From positions 103,867-167,866 of the forward strand of contig VRUL01000009.1 of NCBI GenBank assembly GCA_019456145.1: 64,000 nucleotides of DNA. Direction: 5' to 3'. Under the pieces are notes generated by a model. That model did no database searches. It was not told the origin of the DNA and worked only from the letters and a program-made list of their open reading frames with translations. The position numbers were made by a program, and so were the translations under genes. Of the stretch, positions 35,284 through 44,075 are shown one piece after another (the stretch's first letter is position 1; every line of letters starts with the position of its first letter). Origin of the DNA: Planctomycetota bacterium (lineage in GTDB: Bacteria > Planctomycetota > Phycisphaerae > Sedimentisphaerales > Anaerobacaceae).

Positions 35284-35633
35284 ATAACAAATAGGATTTG
35301 CCTTCGAATCGGCTTCATTCACTAAAGACCAGTGGCTCTTATTTTATAAACACCCCGCCGACCGCAGAAAAATTTACCTGAAAAAATCAAACCAATAGTA
35401 GTCAGCCAAACATATTAGCATACTCTCCCCCGGTGAAATAGAAACAGTCAAAAGCTATTGTATACGTCTGATAGGTTTGATATATTATCGATAAATAAAT
35501 TCAAAGATGTGGCTGAGCCTGGTTTGAATGAAAAATGTCGGTTTAAGAAAATTCTCACTACAAAAATTAGAAGAGCAACCTCAACGCTCGAACGAAAGAA
35601 ATTCTATATGCTCTTTCATACCAGGAGGAGCAA
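35284..35633. other. intergenic region with a promoter candidate
   Basis: About 350 bp upstream of the leader frame at 35634. It holds the promoter candidate at 35458-35486. Short frames of 40-60 codons exist but have no ribosome-binding site or motif. Confidence 0.5.
35458..35486 (+). promoter_or_regulatory. candidate sigma-70-like promoter
   Basis: TTGTAT (35458-35463), spacer of exactly 17 bp, TATATT (35481-35486). It would give a leader of about 145 nt before the small frame at 35634. Confidence 0.45.
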
Positions 35634-35702
35634 GTGTTAGGCGAAATATTTCATAACTCTTCAGCTTTACGATACAGGGTAACAAAGCTTAGGTACAGAT
35701 GA
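35634..35702 (+). CDS. candidate 22-residue leader peptide
   Basis: GTG start preceded by AGGAGGAG with good spacing, 22 codons (MLGEIFHNSSALRYRVTKLR, then YR), stop TGA at 35700-35702. The stop overlaps the ATG of the large downstream gene as ATGA, while that ATG has only a weak ribosome-binding site of its own. The arrangement suggests translational coupling. It has Arg/Lys-rich and aromatic residues near its end but no obvious run of a single amino acid for attenuation. No homologue is known to me. Confidence 0.4.
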   Translation: MLGEIFHNSSALRYRVTKLRYR

Positions 35703-38548
35703 GACATAAAAAAAATAAAAAACACACCCAAGATGATAAGGCAATAGTAACCAAACGTATCGGGATTACTTCTGTGATGTTAATATATTTTTGTTCCGGT
35801 GCATGCTCTTTGATTGATGAAGTCGTCTGGGTACGCCTACTGAAGCTGACACTGGGTAATACAGTGTATGCTTCGAGCATTGTAGTATCCATGTTTATGG
35901 CAGGTTTGGCATTGGGCGCACTGATCATGAGCCGATATGCCGACCGTGTACGCAGGCCGCTGCGTTTATACGCGTTACTGGAAGTGCTCGTGACAATTTC
36001 GGCTTTATTGATGCCGCTGTCTCTGCGATTAGCAGATGGTGCCTACCATTGGTTCTTTGTGAAATATCAGCCCTCCCCAGCGGCACTGCTTTTTGTACAG
36101 ATGGTGGTCTCTGCATTTCTGCTGTTGGTGCCCACGATGCTGATGGGCAGCACTCTGCCGCTCCTGGGTCGATACGTTACCACATTGGAGCAGCGTGTTG
36201 GTCATTTCGTTGGTAGATTATATGCGTTGAACACATTGGGTGCGGCTCTGGGATGCTTCCTGGCGGGTTTCGTTTTCATACGGCTGGCCGGAGTCATGGG
36301 GACTCTCTACATTGCGGCAGGTATCAATCTTCTTGTCGCTTTTGGCGGATGGATGCTGTCGCGTTCTCACGAGGCCGGCGTCAGAGACGCCCGGAAAAAG
36401 GCTAAAGCCCAACAACAAGATGCTGCTCTCGAAGAAGTCCGAGCGAGCAGGCAATATGTATTAGCAATCGGTTTTTTCGTCAGTGGTTTAATAAGCATAG
36501 GGTACGAAATTATCTGGATGCGCAGCATTGTCGTTCCGTTAGGGGGCTTTACGTATGTGTTTTCAGCGGTGCTGACTGTATATCTGGTAGGCAATGTGGT
36601 TGGAGCCTGGATTGGGAGTTGGCTATCGAGGCGGCTGAAGAATCCTGCAGCCGCTTTTGGTCTGAGTTTGACCTGCCTGGGGGCATTGGGTATATTCTAT
36701 ATTCCCTGGTTCAGGACGTGGTTTTCCTTCTTAAGGGAAACATCAACTGTTACCGCCCTGCTTGCGGATTCATTAGGTATCGATAGTATTCGCAAGGCCA
36801 GTTTGCCCCTGTTTCACAGTACCTTTCTGTTTCTTCTTCCGGCGGTTGCCATGGGAATCGGTTTTCCGCTGGCCTTACAGTCGTGGGGCAGGTTCCGGCA
36901 CAAAGTGGGGCAAACCACCGGCACTGTCTATGGTATCAATACCATTGGTGCGGTGTTGGGAGGCATCCTGACGGGATTTATCCTGATTCCATGGATGGGC
37001 GTGCAGCTTTCGATCATGGTTCTGGGTCTGGCGGGGATATGGCTTGGCGGAACGATGGTACAGGTCTTTCACCTCAAACCCGGCTTAGCCTTGCGAATTG
37101 GCTCCCTGGTCACAGTTGTTGCCTTGACAGTTGCAGTAGTCCTAATACCTTCGGAAATGTTTCTGCGGAGTCTCGATGATAAGTATTTCGGCAAGATACT
37201 CTTGGTCAAAGAGGGGCTCACCACGACAGTAGCAGTCACAAAAAAAGATGATGGAACTCTGTTGATGGCGATAGACCATATCGAAATGGCCGGCGATGAC
37301 ATTCATCGGTCTGCACAGAAAACACTTGGCCATTTAGCGGTACTACTGCACGGCGACCCAAAAGATGTACTGACTTTTGGATTTGGGACAGGAGAAACCA
37401 CCGCCTGCCTGGCTCAACACGACCTTCGTCGAATTGACTGCGTGGAAATCGCTCCGGAAGTAATAGAAGTTGCCGTCAAATTCTTTAAGCACATTAACCT
37501 CGGCGAGCAGTTAAGCCAAAAAGTCAACATGATATATATGGATGGCAAGAACTATCTCAACTTGACAGACAGAAAATATGATATCATCCTAAATGATTCT
37601 AATATTCATTCCACTTCGGGCAGTGCGCCATTGTTTACCAAAGAACATTTTCAAAGCGCACTGGTGCATTTGAATCCGGGCGGGCTGTTTATGACCAAGT
37701 TACACCTGAGAGGCCACCCGAAGACAAACTTCGACAGCATTCTGGGAACCTTTCTGGAGGTATTTCCGCATGTAACAGTATGGTTCCCGACGACCAAACC
37801 GTTTGTCTTTTTCTATCTCATGGGATCTGCCGACAAACAGCTTTTTTCACCCAAACGTATCGACGATGAGCTTGGAAAAGAAAAAGTGCGCAACAGTGTG
37901 GAATATTTGAATTTTGAAAACAGTGCGGATGTCTTGATCTGTTATATCGGCGATAATGAGGATATACGGCGATACCTCAAAACATTTCAAATCAATAGTG
38001 ACTATACACCATATCTTGAATTCAATCTCGACTCAAAGAACTTGAGCTTGCAGGCTTATTTTCCAGAGTTTATTCAAATAGTACGAGGAGATTCGATTAT
38101 AAAGCATATTGACCTGGCTGGGCTGGAGCAAAGTGAACAGGAGCAATGGAGAAAGGACTTTGAATTACGTTATCAGGTTGCGACCTTACTGTTAAGAGCA
38201 CACGGCGAAAAGGCTTTTCTTTCAAAATTCCTATACAGCTCTAACGGTCTAAAGCTTATGCCCCGGTACGCACCCCTCCTTGAGCTTCGGAACGATTGTT
38301 TGTCGGATATAGAGAAGGCATTGAGAGGAGACCTGGTTAATCCTGACATAGTTATCGCTTCTATGAACGAACAAATAAGTAAGTCTCCGGATTCCGGCTT
38401 GGCATGGCTGATCAAGTCAATGGCGCTGCGTCAAAAAGATAACTTAGAGGAAGCCTTGAGAACTGCGGGAAAAGCCCTCGACCTTGCTAATGCCGCCAAC
38501 GACAAAGAACTCGCAGAAATAATCAAAAACATGATTAAGAGTTACTAA
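35699..38548 (+). CDS. fused MFS / spermidine-synthase-like protein
   Basis: Protein of 949 residues. Residues 25-480 contain about 12 hydrophobic helices (SLIDEVVWVRLLKLTLGNTV and MGSTLPLLGRYV motifs of the fused MFS/spermidine synthase family). Residues 500-750 are a Rossmann methyltransferase-like domain: LTFGFGTGETT (about residue 558) is the SAM-binding loop, VEIAPEVIEVA follows, and YDIILNDSNIHSTSGSAPLFT stands where spermidine synthase has its catalytic D-x-x-D-P. The Asp-Pro pair is missing, so aminopropyl transfer is doubtful. The C-terminal 150 residues look TPR-like. The family function is unknown. The PD40/TPR gene follows with its own promoter. Confidence 0.85.
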   Translation: MRHKKNKKHTQDDKAIVTKRIGITSVMLIYFCSGACSLIDEVVWVRLLKLTLGNTVYASSIVVSMFMAGLALGALIMSRYADRVRRPLRLYALLEVLVTISALLMPLSLRLADGAYHWFFVKYQPSPAALLFVQMVVSAFLLLVPTMLMGSTLPLLGRYVTTLEQRVGHFVGRLYALNTLGAALGCFLAGFVFIRLAGVMGTLYIAAGINLLVAFGGWMLSRSHEAGVRDARKKAKAQQQDAALEEVRASRQYVLAIGFFVSGLISIGYEIIWMRSIVVPLGGFTYVFSAVLTVYLVGNVVGAWIGSWLSRRLKNPAAAFGLSLTCLGALGIFYIPWFRTWFSFLRETSTVTALLADSLGIDSIRKASLPLFHSTFLFLLPAVAMGIGFPLALQSWGRFRHKVGQTTGTVYGINTIGAVLGGILTGFILIPWMGVQLSIMVLGLAGIWLGGTMVQVFHLKPGLALRIGSLVTVVALTVAVVLIPSEMFLRSLDDKYFGKILLVKEGLTTTVAVTKKDDGTLLMAIDHIEMAGDDIHRSAQKTLGHLAVLLHGDPKDVLTFGFGTGETTACLAQHDLRRIDCVEIAPEVIEVAVKFFKHINLGEQLSQKVNMIYMDGKNYLNLTDRKYDIILNDSNIHSTSGSAPLFTKEHFQSALVHLNPGGLFMTKLHLRGHPKTNFDSILGTFLEVFPHVTVWFPTTKPFVFFYLMGSADKQLFSPKRIDDELGKEKVRNSVEYLNFENSADVLICYIGDNEDIRRYLKTFQINSDYTPYLEFNLDSKNLSLQAYFPEFIQIVRGDSIIKHIDLAGLEQSEQEQWRKDFELRYQVATLLLRAHGEKAFLSKFLYSSNGLKLMPRYAPLLELRNDCLSDIEKALRGDLVNPDIVIASMNEQISKSPDSGLAWLIKSMALRQKDNLEEALRTAGKALDLANAANDKELAEIIKNMIKSY

Positions 38549-38648
38549 TAAATAAACAGCACTCAGAAAAAAAACAACAAATAATATCAATTTACACCCC
38601 ACGGGTCTCCTTAATGAAAGAACGCAGGTTTGACGTTTGACTTCAAAC

Positions 38649-38677
38649 TTGTTTTCCCTCGAAAACGGTGTTATAAT
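38649..38677 (+). promoter_or_regulatory. candidate sigma-70-like promoter for the PD40/TPR gene
   Basis: TTGTTT (38649-38654), 17 bp spacer, perfect TATAAT (38672-38677), about 135 bp before the ATG at 38817. Confidence 0.5.
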
Positions 38678-38816
38678 ATATTGAATGTTTAGTTCGAATC
38701 GGAAACATCGTTTTAAGAAGACTATCCGTTTGACACTTCATGGAATCACAAAGAAGGGAATTTCAAACCGAAATTCGGCAAACTATCAGGTAAGGACATC
38801 TCCCTTGTGAGAACTT

Positions 38817-41123
38817 ATGCGTAAATCAGTAGTATATATGGTCATGGGTGTTTGTATAGTAGCTGTTGTTATTGCAGCGGCTGCGCTAATCACCTTCTTC
38901 ACCTCTGGCATCCGGGTAGATGATGTATTAGCAGTCTATCAGGACCAGGAACAATACAGCGGCTTGACGATTCTCTATCCGCTTAACGAGACCCTTTTCC
39001 CTCCGGAAATTGTTGCGCCTATATTTCGTTGGAACGATGAGAAATCCGGGTCTGACACATGGCTGGTCACCATCAGGTTCCGGGACGACAACGAACGTAT
39101 GAATTTCCTCACCCGCCGGTTGCACTGGAAACCAAAAGCAAAAGAATGGGAAGCCATCAAGAAACGCTCTGTGGAAAAGGAAGCGGTGGTAACTATTGTT
39201 GGCGTTAATCACTCGGCCCCACGAAAAATCCTCTCGGGTGGACGAATCTCTATCAAAACATCCAAAGACCAGGTCGCAGCGCCCTTGTTTTACAGGGAAG
39301 TGGACCTGCCATTTCTAAATGCCGTCAAAGATCCATCACGCATCAGGTGGCGCTTTGGAGCGGTCTCTTCGCCGCGGAAGCCGCCGGTCGTACTGGAGAA
39401 TTTGCCTGTTTGTGGAAACTGCCACTCCTTTACAGCCGATGCCAAAACCTTTGCCATGGATGTGGATTATGCCAACAGTAAGGGCTCGTATGTCATTACG
39501 CGGGTCGCAGAAGAAATGGTTCTGGCCACAAGCGACATCATAACCTGGAACGATTACAGGAAAGAGGATGGAGAGCAGACATTCGGCCTGCTTTCTCAGA
39601 TCTCTCCTGATGGCAGGTTCGTTGTCAGCACGGTTAAGGACAAATCTGTCTTTGTTCCGATGCCACCTCTGGCTTTCTCCCAATTGTTTTTCCCAATCAA
39701 GGGTATTCTGTGTCTATATGACCGGCAAGCGCAAACCTTCAAGGAATTGCCGGGAGCCGATGACCCCAATTATGTCCAGAGCAATCCTGCCTGGAGTCCA
39801 GATGGCAAGTACATCGTTTTTGCCAGGGCCAAAGCCTACGACCTCAAGAACACCAAGGGTAAGGGCAAGGTGCTTCTGACACGAGAAGAATGTAAGGAAT
39901 TCACCGAAGATGGAAGACCCTTCCTCTTCGACTTGTATGGGATTCCATTTAATCAAGGAAAGGGGGGCACTCCCGAGCCGATCGAGGGGGCTTCCAATAA
40001 TGGTATGAGTAACTACTTCGCAAAATATTCACCCGATGGCAAATGGATTGTCTTCTGCAAGGCCAAAAGTTATATGCTCCTTCAGCCGGATAGCGAACTC
40101 TACATTATCCCGGCCGAGGGAGGCAAAGCCCGGAGATTGAGAGCCAACACAAAGCGGATGAACTCCTGGCACAGTTGGTCACCCAACAGCAGGTGGCTGG
40201 TGTTTTCCTCAAAAGCCAATTCGGACTACACTCAACTTTTCCTCACCCACATCGACGAACAGGGTAACAGCAGCCCTCCTGTACTCTTGGAACACTTTAC
40301 CGCCCCCGACCGGGCTGCCAACATACCGGAGTTTGTAAACGCAAAACCCGCCGCGATCAGGAAAATCAGTGAAACATTCCTGAACGATTATTCCTATGTC
40401 AGGGCGGGAAATGAGTTTTTCAAACACGATGAGCCGGATAACGCCATAGCTGAGTACAACCAGGCCCTGAAGATAAATCCGAACAATGCCGAGGCCCACC
40501 GAAAGCTGGGATTTCTCCTGTATAATGTCAAGAAGCTGCATGAACAGGGGATGGCGCATTATTATAAGTCACTGCGGATTAACCCCGGCGATCCCTACAT
40601 TCACTACGACCTGGGGATGGCGCTGTTGCACCAGGGAAAATTAGACCAGGCCATAAAGCATCTCTCACAGGCCCTGCCGCATATACCGCAAGGCCTCGAC
40701 AAACAGTACGACCCCATAAACATGCGGTGCCAACTTGGAATGGCGTTGTTTTACAAAGGAAACTCGAACCAGGCAATGGCACACTTATCAGAGGCGGCAA
40801 TCCTTGACCCTAATAACCCTGAAGCTCACTACAAACTGGCTATAGTCCTGGCTGACCGTGGAGAAATACAAAAGACACTCAGCCATTACGCCAAAGCTCT
40901 CTCTCTTAAACCGGAAATCGACACATCCCCGGTGCTGCACTACTTACTGGGAATGAACTATGCAGAAGCCGGAAAATTCCGCAAGGCCATTTTGTCTTCG
41001 GAGAAGGCGCTAAAGCTTGCTCGCGCTGCCGGCCAGCAGAAGCTTGCACTGCAAATCGCAGAACACATTAACCTCTACGAACAACAGGCCATCAGGGAGC
41101 GAATGGGCTCTAAAAAAAAATGA
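38817..41123 (+). CDS. PD40 beta-propeller / TPR protein with CxxCH motif
   Basis: Protein of 768 residues anchored by one N-terminal helix (7-29), otherwise extracytoplasmic. Residues 45-190 are a beta-domain. VCGNCHSFTADAKTFAMDVD (Cys199, Cys202, His203) holds a CxxCH heme c-attachment motif, conserved in relatives I recall from Bacteroidetes and Planctomycetes. Residues 250-510 contain TolB/PD40 blades (QISPDGRFVV, AWSPDGKYIVF, KYSPDGKWIVF, SWSPNSRWLVF). Residues 530-745 contain five to six TPR units (ALKINPNNAEAHRKLGFLL, SLRINPGDPYIHYDLGMAL). The role may be heme-bearing assembly or sensing; this is inferred. It pairs with the MFS/spermidine-synthase-like gene upstream. Confidence 0.85.
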   Translation: MRKSVVYMVMGVCIVAVVIAAAALITFFTSGIRVDDVLAVYQDQEQYSGLTILYPLNETLFPPEIVAPIFRWNDEKSGSDTWLVTIRFRDDNERMNFLTRRLHWKPKAKEWEAIKKRSVEKEAVVTIVGVNHSAPRKILSGGRISIKTSKDQVAAPLFYREVDLPFLNAVKDPSRIRWRFGAVSSPRKPPVVLENLPVCGNCHSFTADAKTFAMDVDYANSKGSYVITRVAEEMVLATSDIITWNDYRKEDGEQTFGLLSQISPDGRFVVSTVKDKSVFVPMPPLAFSQLFFPIKGILCLYDRQAQTFKELPGADDPNYVQSNPAWSPDGKYIVFARAKAYDLKNTKGKGKVLLTREECKEFTEDGRPFLFDLYGIPFNQGKGGTPEPIEGASNNGMSNYFAKYSPDGKWIVFCKAKSYMLLQPDSELYIIPAEGGKARRLRANTKRMNSWHSWSPNSRWLVFSSKANSDYTQLFLTHIDEQGNSSPPVLLEHFTAPDRAANIPEFVNAKPAAIRKISETFLNDYSYVRAGNEFFKHDEPDNAIAEYNQALKINPNNAEAHRKLGFLLYNVKKLHEQGMAHYYKSLRINPGDPYIHYDLGMALLHQGKLDQAIKHLSQALPHIPQGLDKQYDPINMRCQLGMALFYKGNSNQAMAHLSEAAILDPNNPEAHYKLAIVLADRGEIQKTLSHYAKALSLKPEIDTSPVLHYLLGMNYAEAGKFRKAILSSEKALKLARAAGQQKLALQIAEHINLYEQQAIRERMGSKKK

Positions 41124-41739
41124 GCCCTCAACGATTCCTCAAATAAAGAGATGACAATTCAACCAATCTTTTCGGTCCGGGCCAAACATCTATAAAGTCT
41201 TCTGTTTTGAAAAATTTTAAATATTTTCTTCTCCGACCTGCTTTGTCCGATTCGGTCGCGGCCGGCCGAACTGGCATGGAACCTGGCGGTAACTGCTGAT
41301 ATAATATCCACACTTGACTTTGAAGGTTTTAGGATTGTGGCCGGGGAATACAAAAAACCAGATTATAAGGAGGATTTTCGCCATAAATTTCCCCTGCGCA
41401 AGGGCTTTAGCCTCGCGGGATATTCTTGACAACATGCTGTTTTGGCCTATGGACAGGAACATTTTTCCGTGTTAAATCTAATACTGTTCGGCTATTAGCC
41501 AGCATCAGCGACCTGGACCGACCTGCAAATGATTAAAAAATGGCCCTGGAACCACCATTTTTTAATAGATAATTAGAAACATCTGCTGGGCTGAATATTT
41601 TTAAGACTTTATTCTTGACGGACACCTGTTAAATTGATAATTGATAATTGATTTTAGCCTTTACTATTTACGCATGTAGAGGTTTACGGTTGTTGATTTG
41701 TATCCGTAAGATTGGGTTAAAGGTTGAAAGGAGGCCATT
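41124..41739. other. 616-bp intergenic region with an inverted repeat
   Basis: No frame in this stretch is convincing; the minus-strand frames of 60-80 codons have no ribosome-binding site or motif. It holds the bidirectional-looking hairpin at 41532-41566 and an AT-rich direct repeat (GATAATT twice, near 41636) upstream of the lipoprotein gene. Confidence 0.5.
41532..41566. terminator. perfect 12-bp inverted repeat, possible bidirectional terminator
   Basis: ATTAAAAAATGG and CCATTTTTTAAT with an 11-nt loop. The T6 run is inside the stem and not after it, so termination is uncertain; a protein or processing site is possible. Confidence 0.5.
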
Positions 41740-42507
41740 ATGGCAAAGACAATTTTAACCGCGGTGCTTATAGTCTTATTGAACGTATTGATTGGCTGCA
41801 ACGGTGTTGACGCCGGCAGAAGCCAGATTGCGCCCGCTCACCACGGACCGACTCCTGTAATTTCGCTTACTGATACCAGTGAGTCCGATCTCATCGAGCA
41901 TATGGCGCTTAATCGGCAGGCATATCGGCAGGGTCTTGAATTGCTCATAAAGTTCTATACAAGGGTGGGCAATAATATGAAACTGGTGTGGGCCAAAAAG
42001 GAGTTGAAGGGTCTGGACTCTATGCCGCAATATACCTACTACGTTATAGGAGAGAAGGTGGATTTGAAAGCAAATACTTCCATCTCAGAAGCAGATGCTC
42101 TCTACGACGAAGCATTGCAGATTGAGAAAAATGCCTCAAGGTTCTTTCTTAAAGATGATAAGATGTTGAGGCTGGCTCTCACTAAATACACCCATCTCAT
42201 AGAGAAGCATGGCTCCAGCGACAGGATCGGTGATGCCGCTTACAGGGCCGCCGGAATTTATGAGCATTTCAAGGACTATACGTTAGCTGTTTTGTACTAC
42301 AAAAGGGTATATCAGTGGGACCGTTATACGGTACTTCCTGCCAGGTATAAGGCCGCAAAAATTCTGGATATGAAGCTGCACCAAAGAGCAGAGGCGCTGG
42401 AGCTTTATCGGCAGATTATCAGGGATGAAGCTGTGCCGCAGCATTACAGGGATTTTACTCAGACTCGCATCGATGTGTTGACTAAAAGCGAGAGAGGGAT
42501 CCAATGA
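41740..42507 (+). CDS. exported lipoprotein with TPR-like repeats
   Basis: Protein of 255 residues. The signal ends in LIGC (Cys19), a lipobox. Residues 120-240 form helical pairs of TPR type (KDDKMLRLALTKYTHLIEKHG, AAYRAAGIYEHFKDYTLAVLYYKRVYQ, AAKILDMKLHQRAEALELYRQII). It probably acts as a periplasmic scaffold; partner unknown. The start follows AAGGAGG. A strong terminator begins 41 bp after its stop. Confidence 0.75.
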   Translation: MAKTILTAVLIVLLNVLIGCNGVDAGRSQIAPAHHGPTPVISLTDTSESDLIEHMALNRQAYRQGLELLIKFYTRVGNNMKLVWAKKELKGLDSMPQYTYYVIGEKVDLKANTSISEADALYDEALQIEKNASRFFLKDDKMLRLALTKYTHLIEKHGSSDRIGDAAYRAAGIYEHFKDYTLAVLYYKRVYQWDRYTVLPARYKAAKILDMKLHQRAEALELYRQIIRDEAVPQHYRDFTQTRIDVLTKSERGIQ

Positions 42508-42547
42508 CGTTGAAAAATGTTTGAGCTGAAGTGTCGTAATAGAGTCT

Positions 42548-42580
42548 CGGGCCTGGCTGCATATCAGGCCCGTTTTTTTT
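42548..42580 (+). terminator. rho-independent terminator before tilS
   Basis: Stem CGGGCCTG / CAGGCCCG, 9-nt loop, then eight T. It ends only 10 bp before the ATG of tilS. Confidence 0.88.
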
Positions 42581-42590
42581 GTGTATAAAA

Positions 42591-44036
42591 ATGCTATTGA
42601 ATCTTGAAAACAAAGTAGCCGATTTTATCAAGGCAAACAGCCTCTTCGGCTCGGCCGACAGAATCTTGTTGGCGGTTTCCGGCGGCGCTGATTCGACAGC
42701 GCTTCTGCATGCAATCAGAACGCTGAAAAACCGGAACATTGTAAGTGCCGATGTGCTTTGCGCGCATTTAAATCATCAGTTAAGGCCGGCTGACGCACAA
42801 CTGGACGAAGATTTTGTTATCGAACAGGCTCGCGCCCTTAAGTTTGCCATAGTTGCAAAGCGGTTGGATGTGCGCAGCTTTGCCCGCAAAAACAAACTAT
42901 CAATCGAGACGGCCGCTCGGAAACTCAGGATTGAGACGTTGATTGATATTGCAAAGAACCGCAAATGCAACTCTGTGGCAACCGCGCATCATAAAAACGA
43001 TAATGCCGAGACCCTCTTACATCGCCTGGTGCGCGGGACGGGCTTTAGAGGCCTTGCAGGTATCTGGCCCGCACGCGTCTTTGCCGAAGATATTCGGTTT
43101 GTAAGGCCCTTGCTCTCTGTAACCCGTGACGAGATTATCGAGTACCTCTGTGAACGAAATCTAAAATGGCGCCGGGACCATACAAATGATGATTGTACAT
43201 ACACCAGAAACTTCATTCGGCATCGACTGCTTCCGGCTTTACAAAAGGATTGCACAGGCTCTCTCGTGGAACAATTATCCGACCTGGCTGACTCGGCCGG
43301 AAAATTTTATACTCTGGTTTGCAATTGGGCTCAAAAGGCCTGGCCCCAGATGGCGGATTGCTCGGCTAACATGATAAAGCTGAACGTGCAGATGTTTTTG
43401 GCTCAGCCGCCCTCAGTAAAAGTCGAGTTGGTTCGCCGAAGTTTGACGGCTGTTGGCAGTGGCCAGCGGGATTTGACGAGCCGACATTTCAAAAGGATAT
43501 TAAAGTTGGCTGAGCAAAACGTTGGCCGAAGGAAAATCGAGCTGCCGGCCGGTTTTGTCGTCCGCCGCGAATACGGAAACCTGTTGTTTACTCGGGAGAA
43601 AAAAACAACAACTCCTCGCGGGCAAATCAGCGAAAGTGCCGGAGTGCAAGTTCCTGGGCAGACCAGATTTGGTCAATATGTAATTGAAGCAACTGCTCTT
43701 GAAGCTGATGACTGTAGAATCGAGAAATTCAAAACCGAAAAAACAAATTTTGTTGAGTGGTTTGACTTGGAAAAGCTCAAATTACCTTTAGAGGTTCGTT
43801 CTCGCAAAGCCGGCGATAGGTTTTGGCCGTTGGGTCTGGATGCGGAAAAGAAGGTTGGCAAATTTCTGACCGCTGCGAAAGTCCCGCACAACCTCCGCCG
43901 GAAGCTGCTTATTATCCAGGATTCTGAAAAGATAATCTTGCTTTGGCCCATTAGGATGAGCCAACAAGCTAAGATTACCGGCCGGACCAAAAAGATTCTT
44001 CAACTGCAAATTACTGATACTAATCCGGCACATTAA
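42591..44036 (+). CDS. tilS: tRNA(Ile)-lysidine synthetase TilS
   Basis: Cytoplasmic enzyme of 481 residues that attaches lysine to C34 of the CAU-anticodon isoleucine tRNA, making it read AUA. The PP-loop SGGADSTALL lies at residues 30-39, followed by LCAHLNHQLRPADAQLDEDF and ATAHHKNDNAETLLHRLVRGTGFRGLAGI, all typical. The C-terminal TilS domain includes LEVRSRKAGDRFWPLGLD and KVPHNLRRKLLII. The ATG at 42591 is used; it has no clear Shine-Dalgarno, and the T-run of the upstream terminator ends 10 bp before it. Confidence 0.93.
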   Translation: MLLNLENKVADFIKANSLFGSADRILLAVSGGADSTALLHAIRTLKNRNIVSADVLCAHLNHQLRPADAQLDEDFVIEQARALKFAIVAKRLDVRSFARKNKLSIETAARKLRIETLIDIAKNRKCNSVATAHHKNDNAETLLHRLVRGTGFRGLAGIWPARVFAEDIRFVRPLLSVTRDEIIEYLCERNLKWRRDHTNDDCTYTRNFIRHRLLPALQKDCTGSLVEQLSDLADSAGKFYTLVCNWAQKAWPQMADCSANMIKLNVQMFLAQPPSVKVELVRRSLTAVGSGQRDLTSRHFKRILKLAEQNVGRRKIELPAGFVVRREYGNLLFTREKKTTTPRGQISESAGVQVPGQTRFGQYVIEATALEADDCRIEKFKTEKTNFVEWFDLEKLKLPLEVRSRKAGDRFWPLGLDAEKKVGKFLTAAKVPHNLRRKLLIIQDSEKIILLWPIRMSQQAKITGRTKKILQLQITDTNPAH

Positions 44037-44075
44037 CAATCTAAGTATTCTCTTACTCCTAAAGAAAGGGACGAT

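Noticed and set aside
8344..35400. Shared 13-mer ACCAATAGTAGTC in two intergenic regions (near 8344 and 35391)
   Set aside because: Flanks differ and there is no third copy noticed; one shared 13-mer pair is not enough for a repeat family.
41159..41462. Minus-strand frames of 60-80 codons in the gap before the lipoprotein gene
   Set aside because: No start signal, no motif, and several overlapping frames of equal quality.
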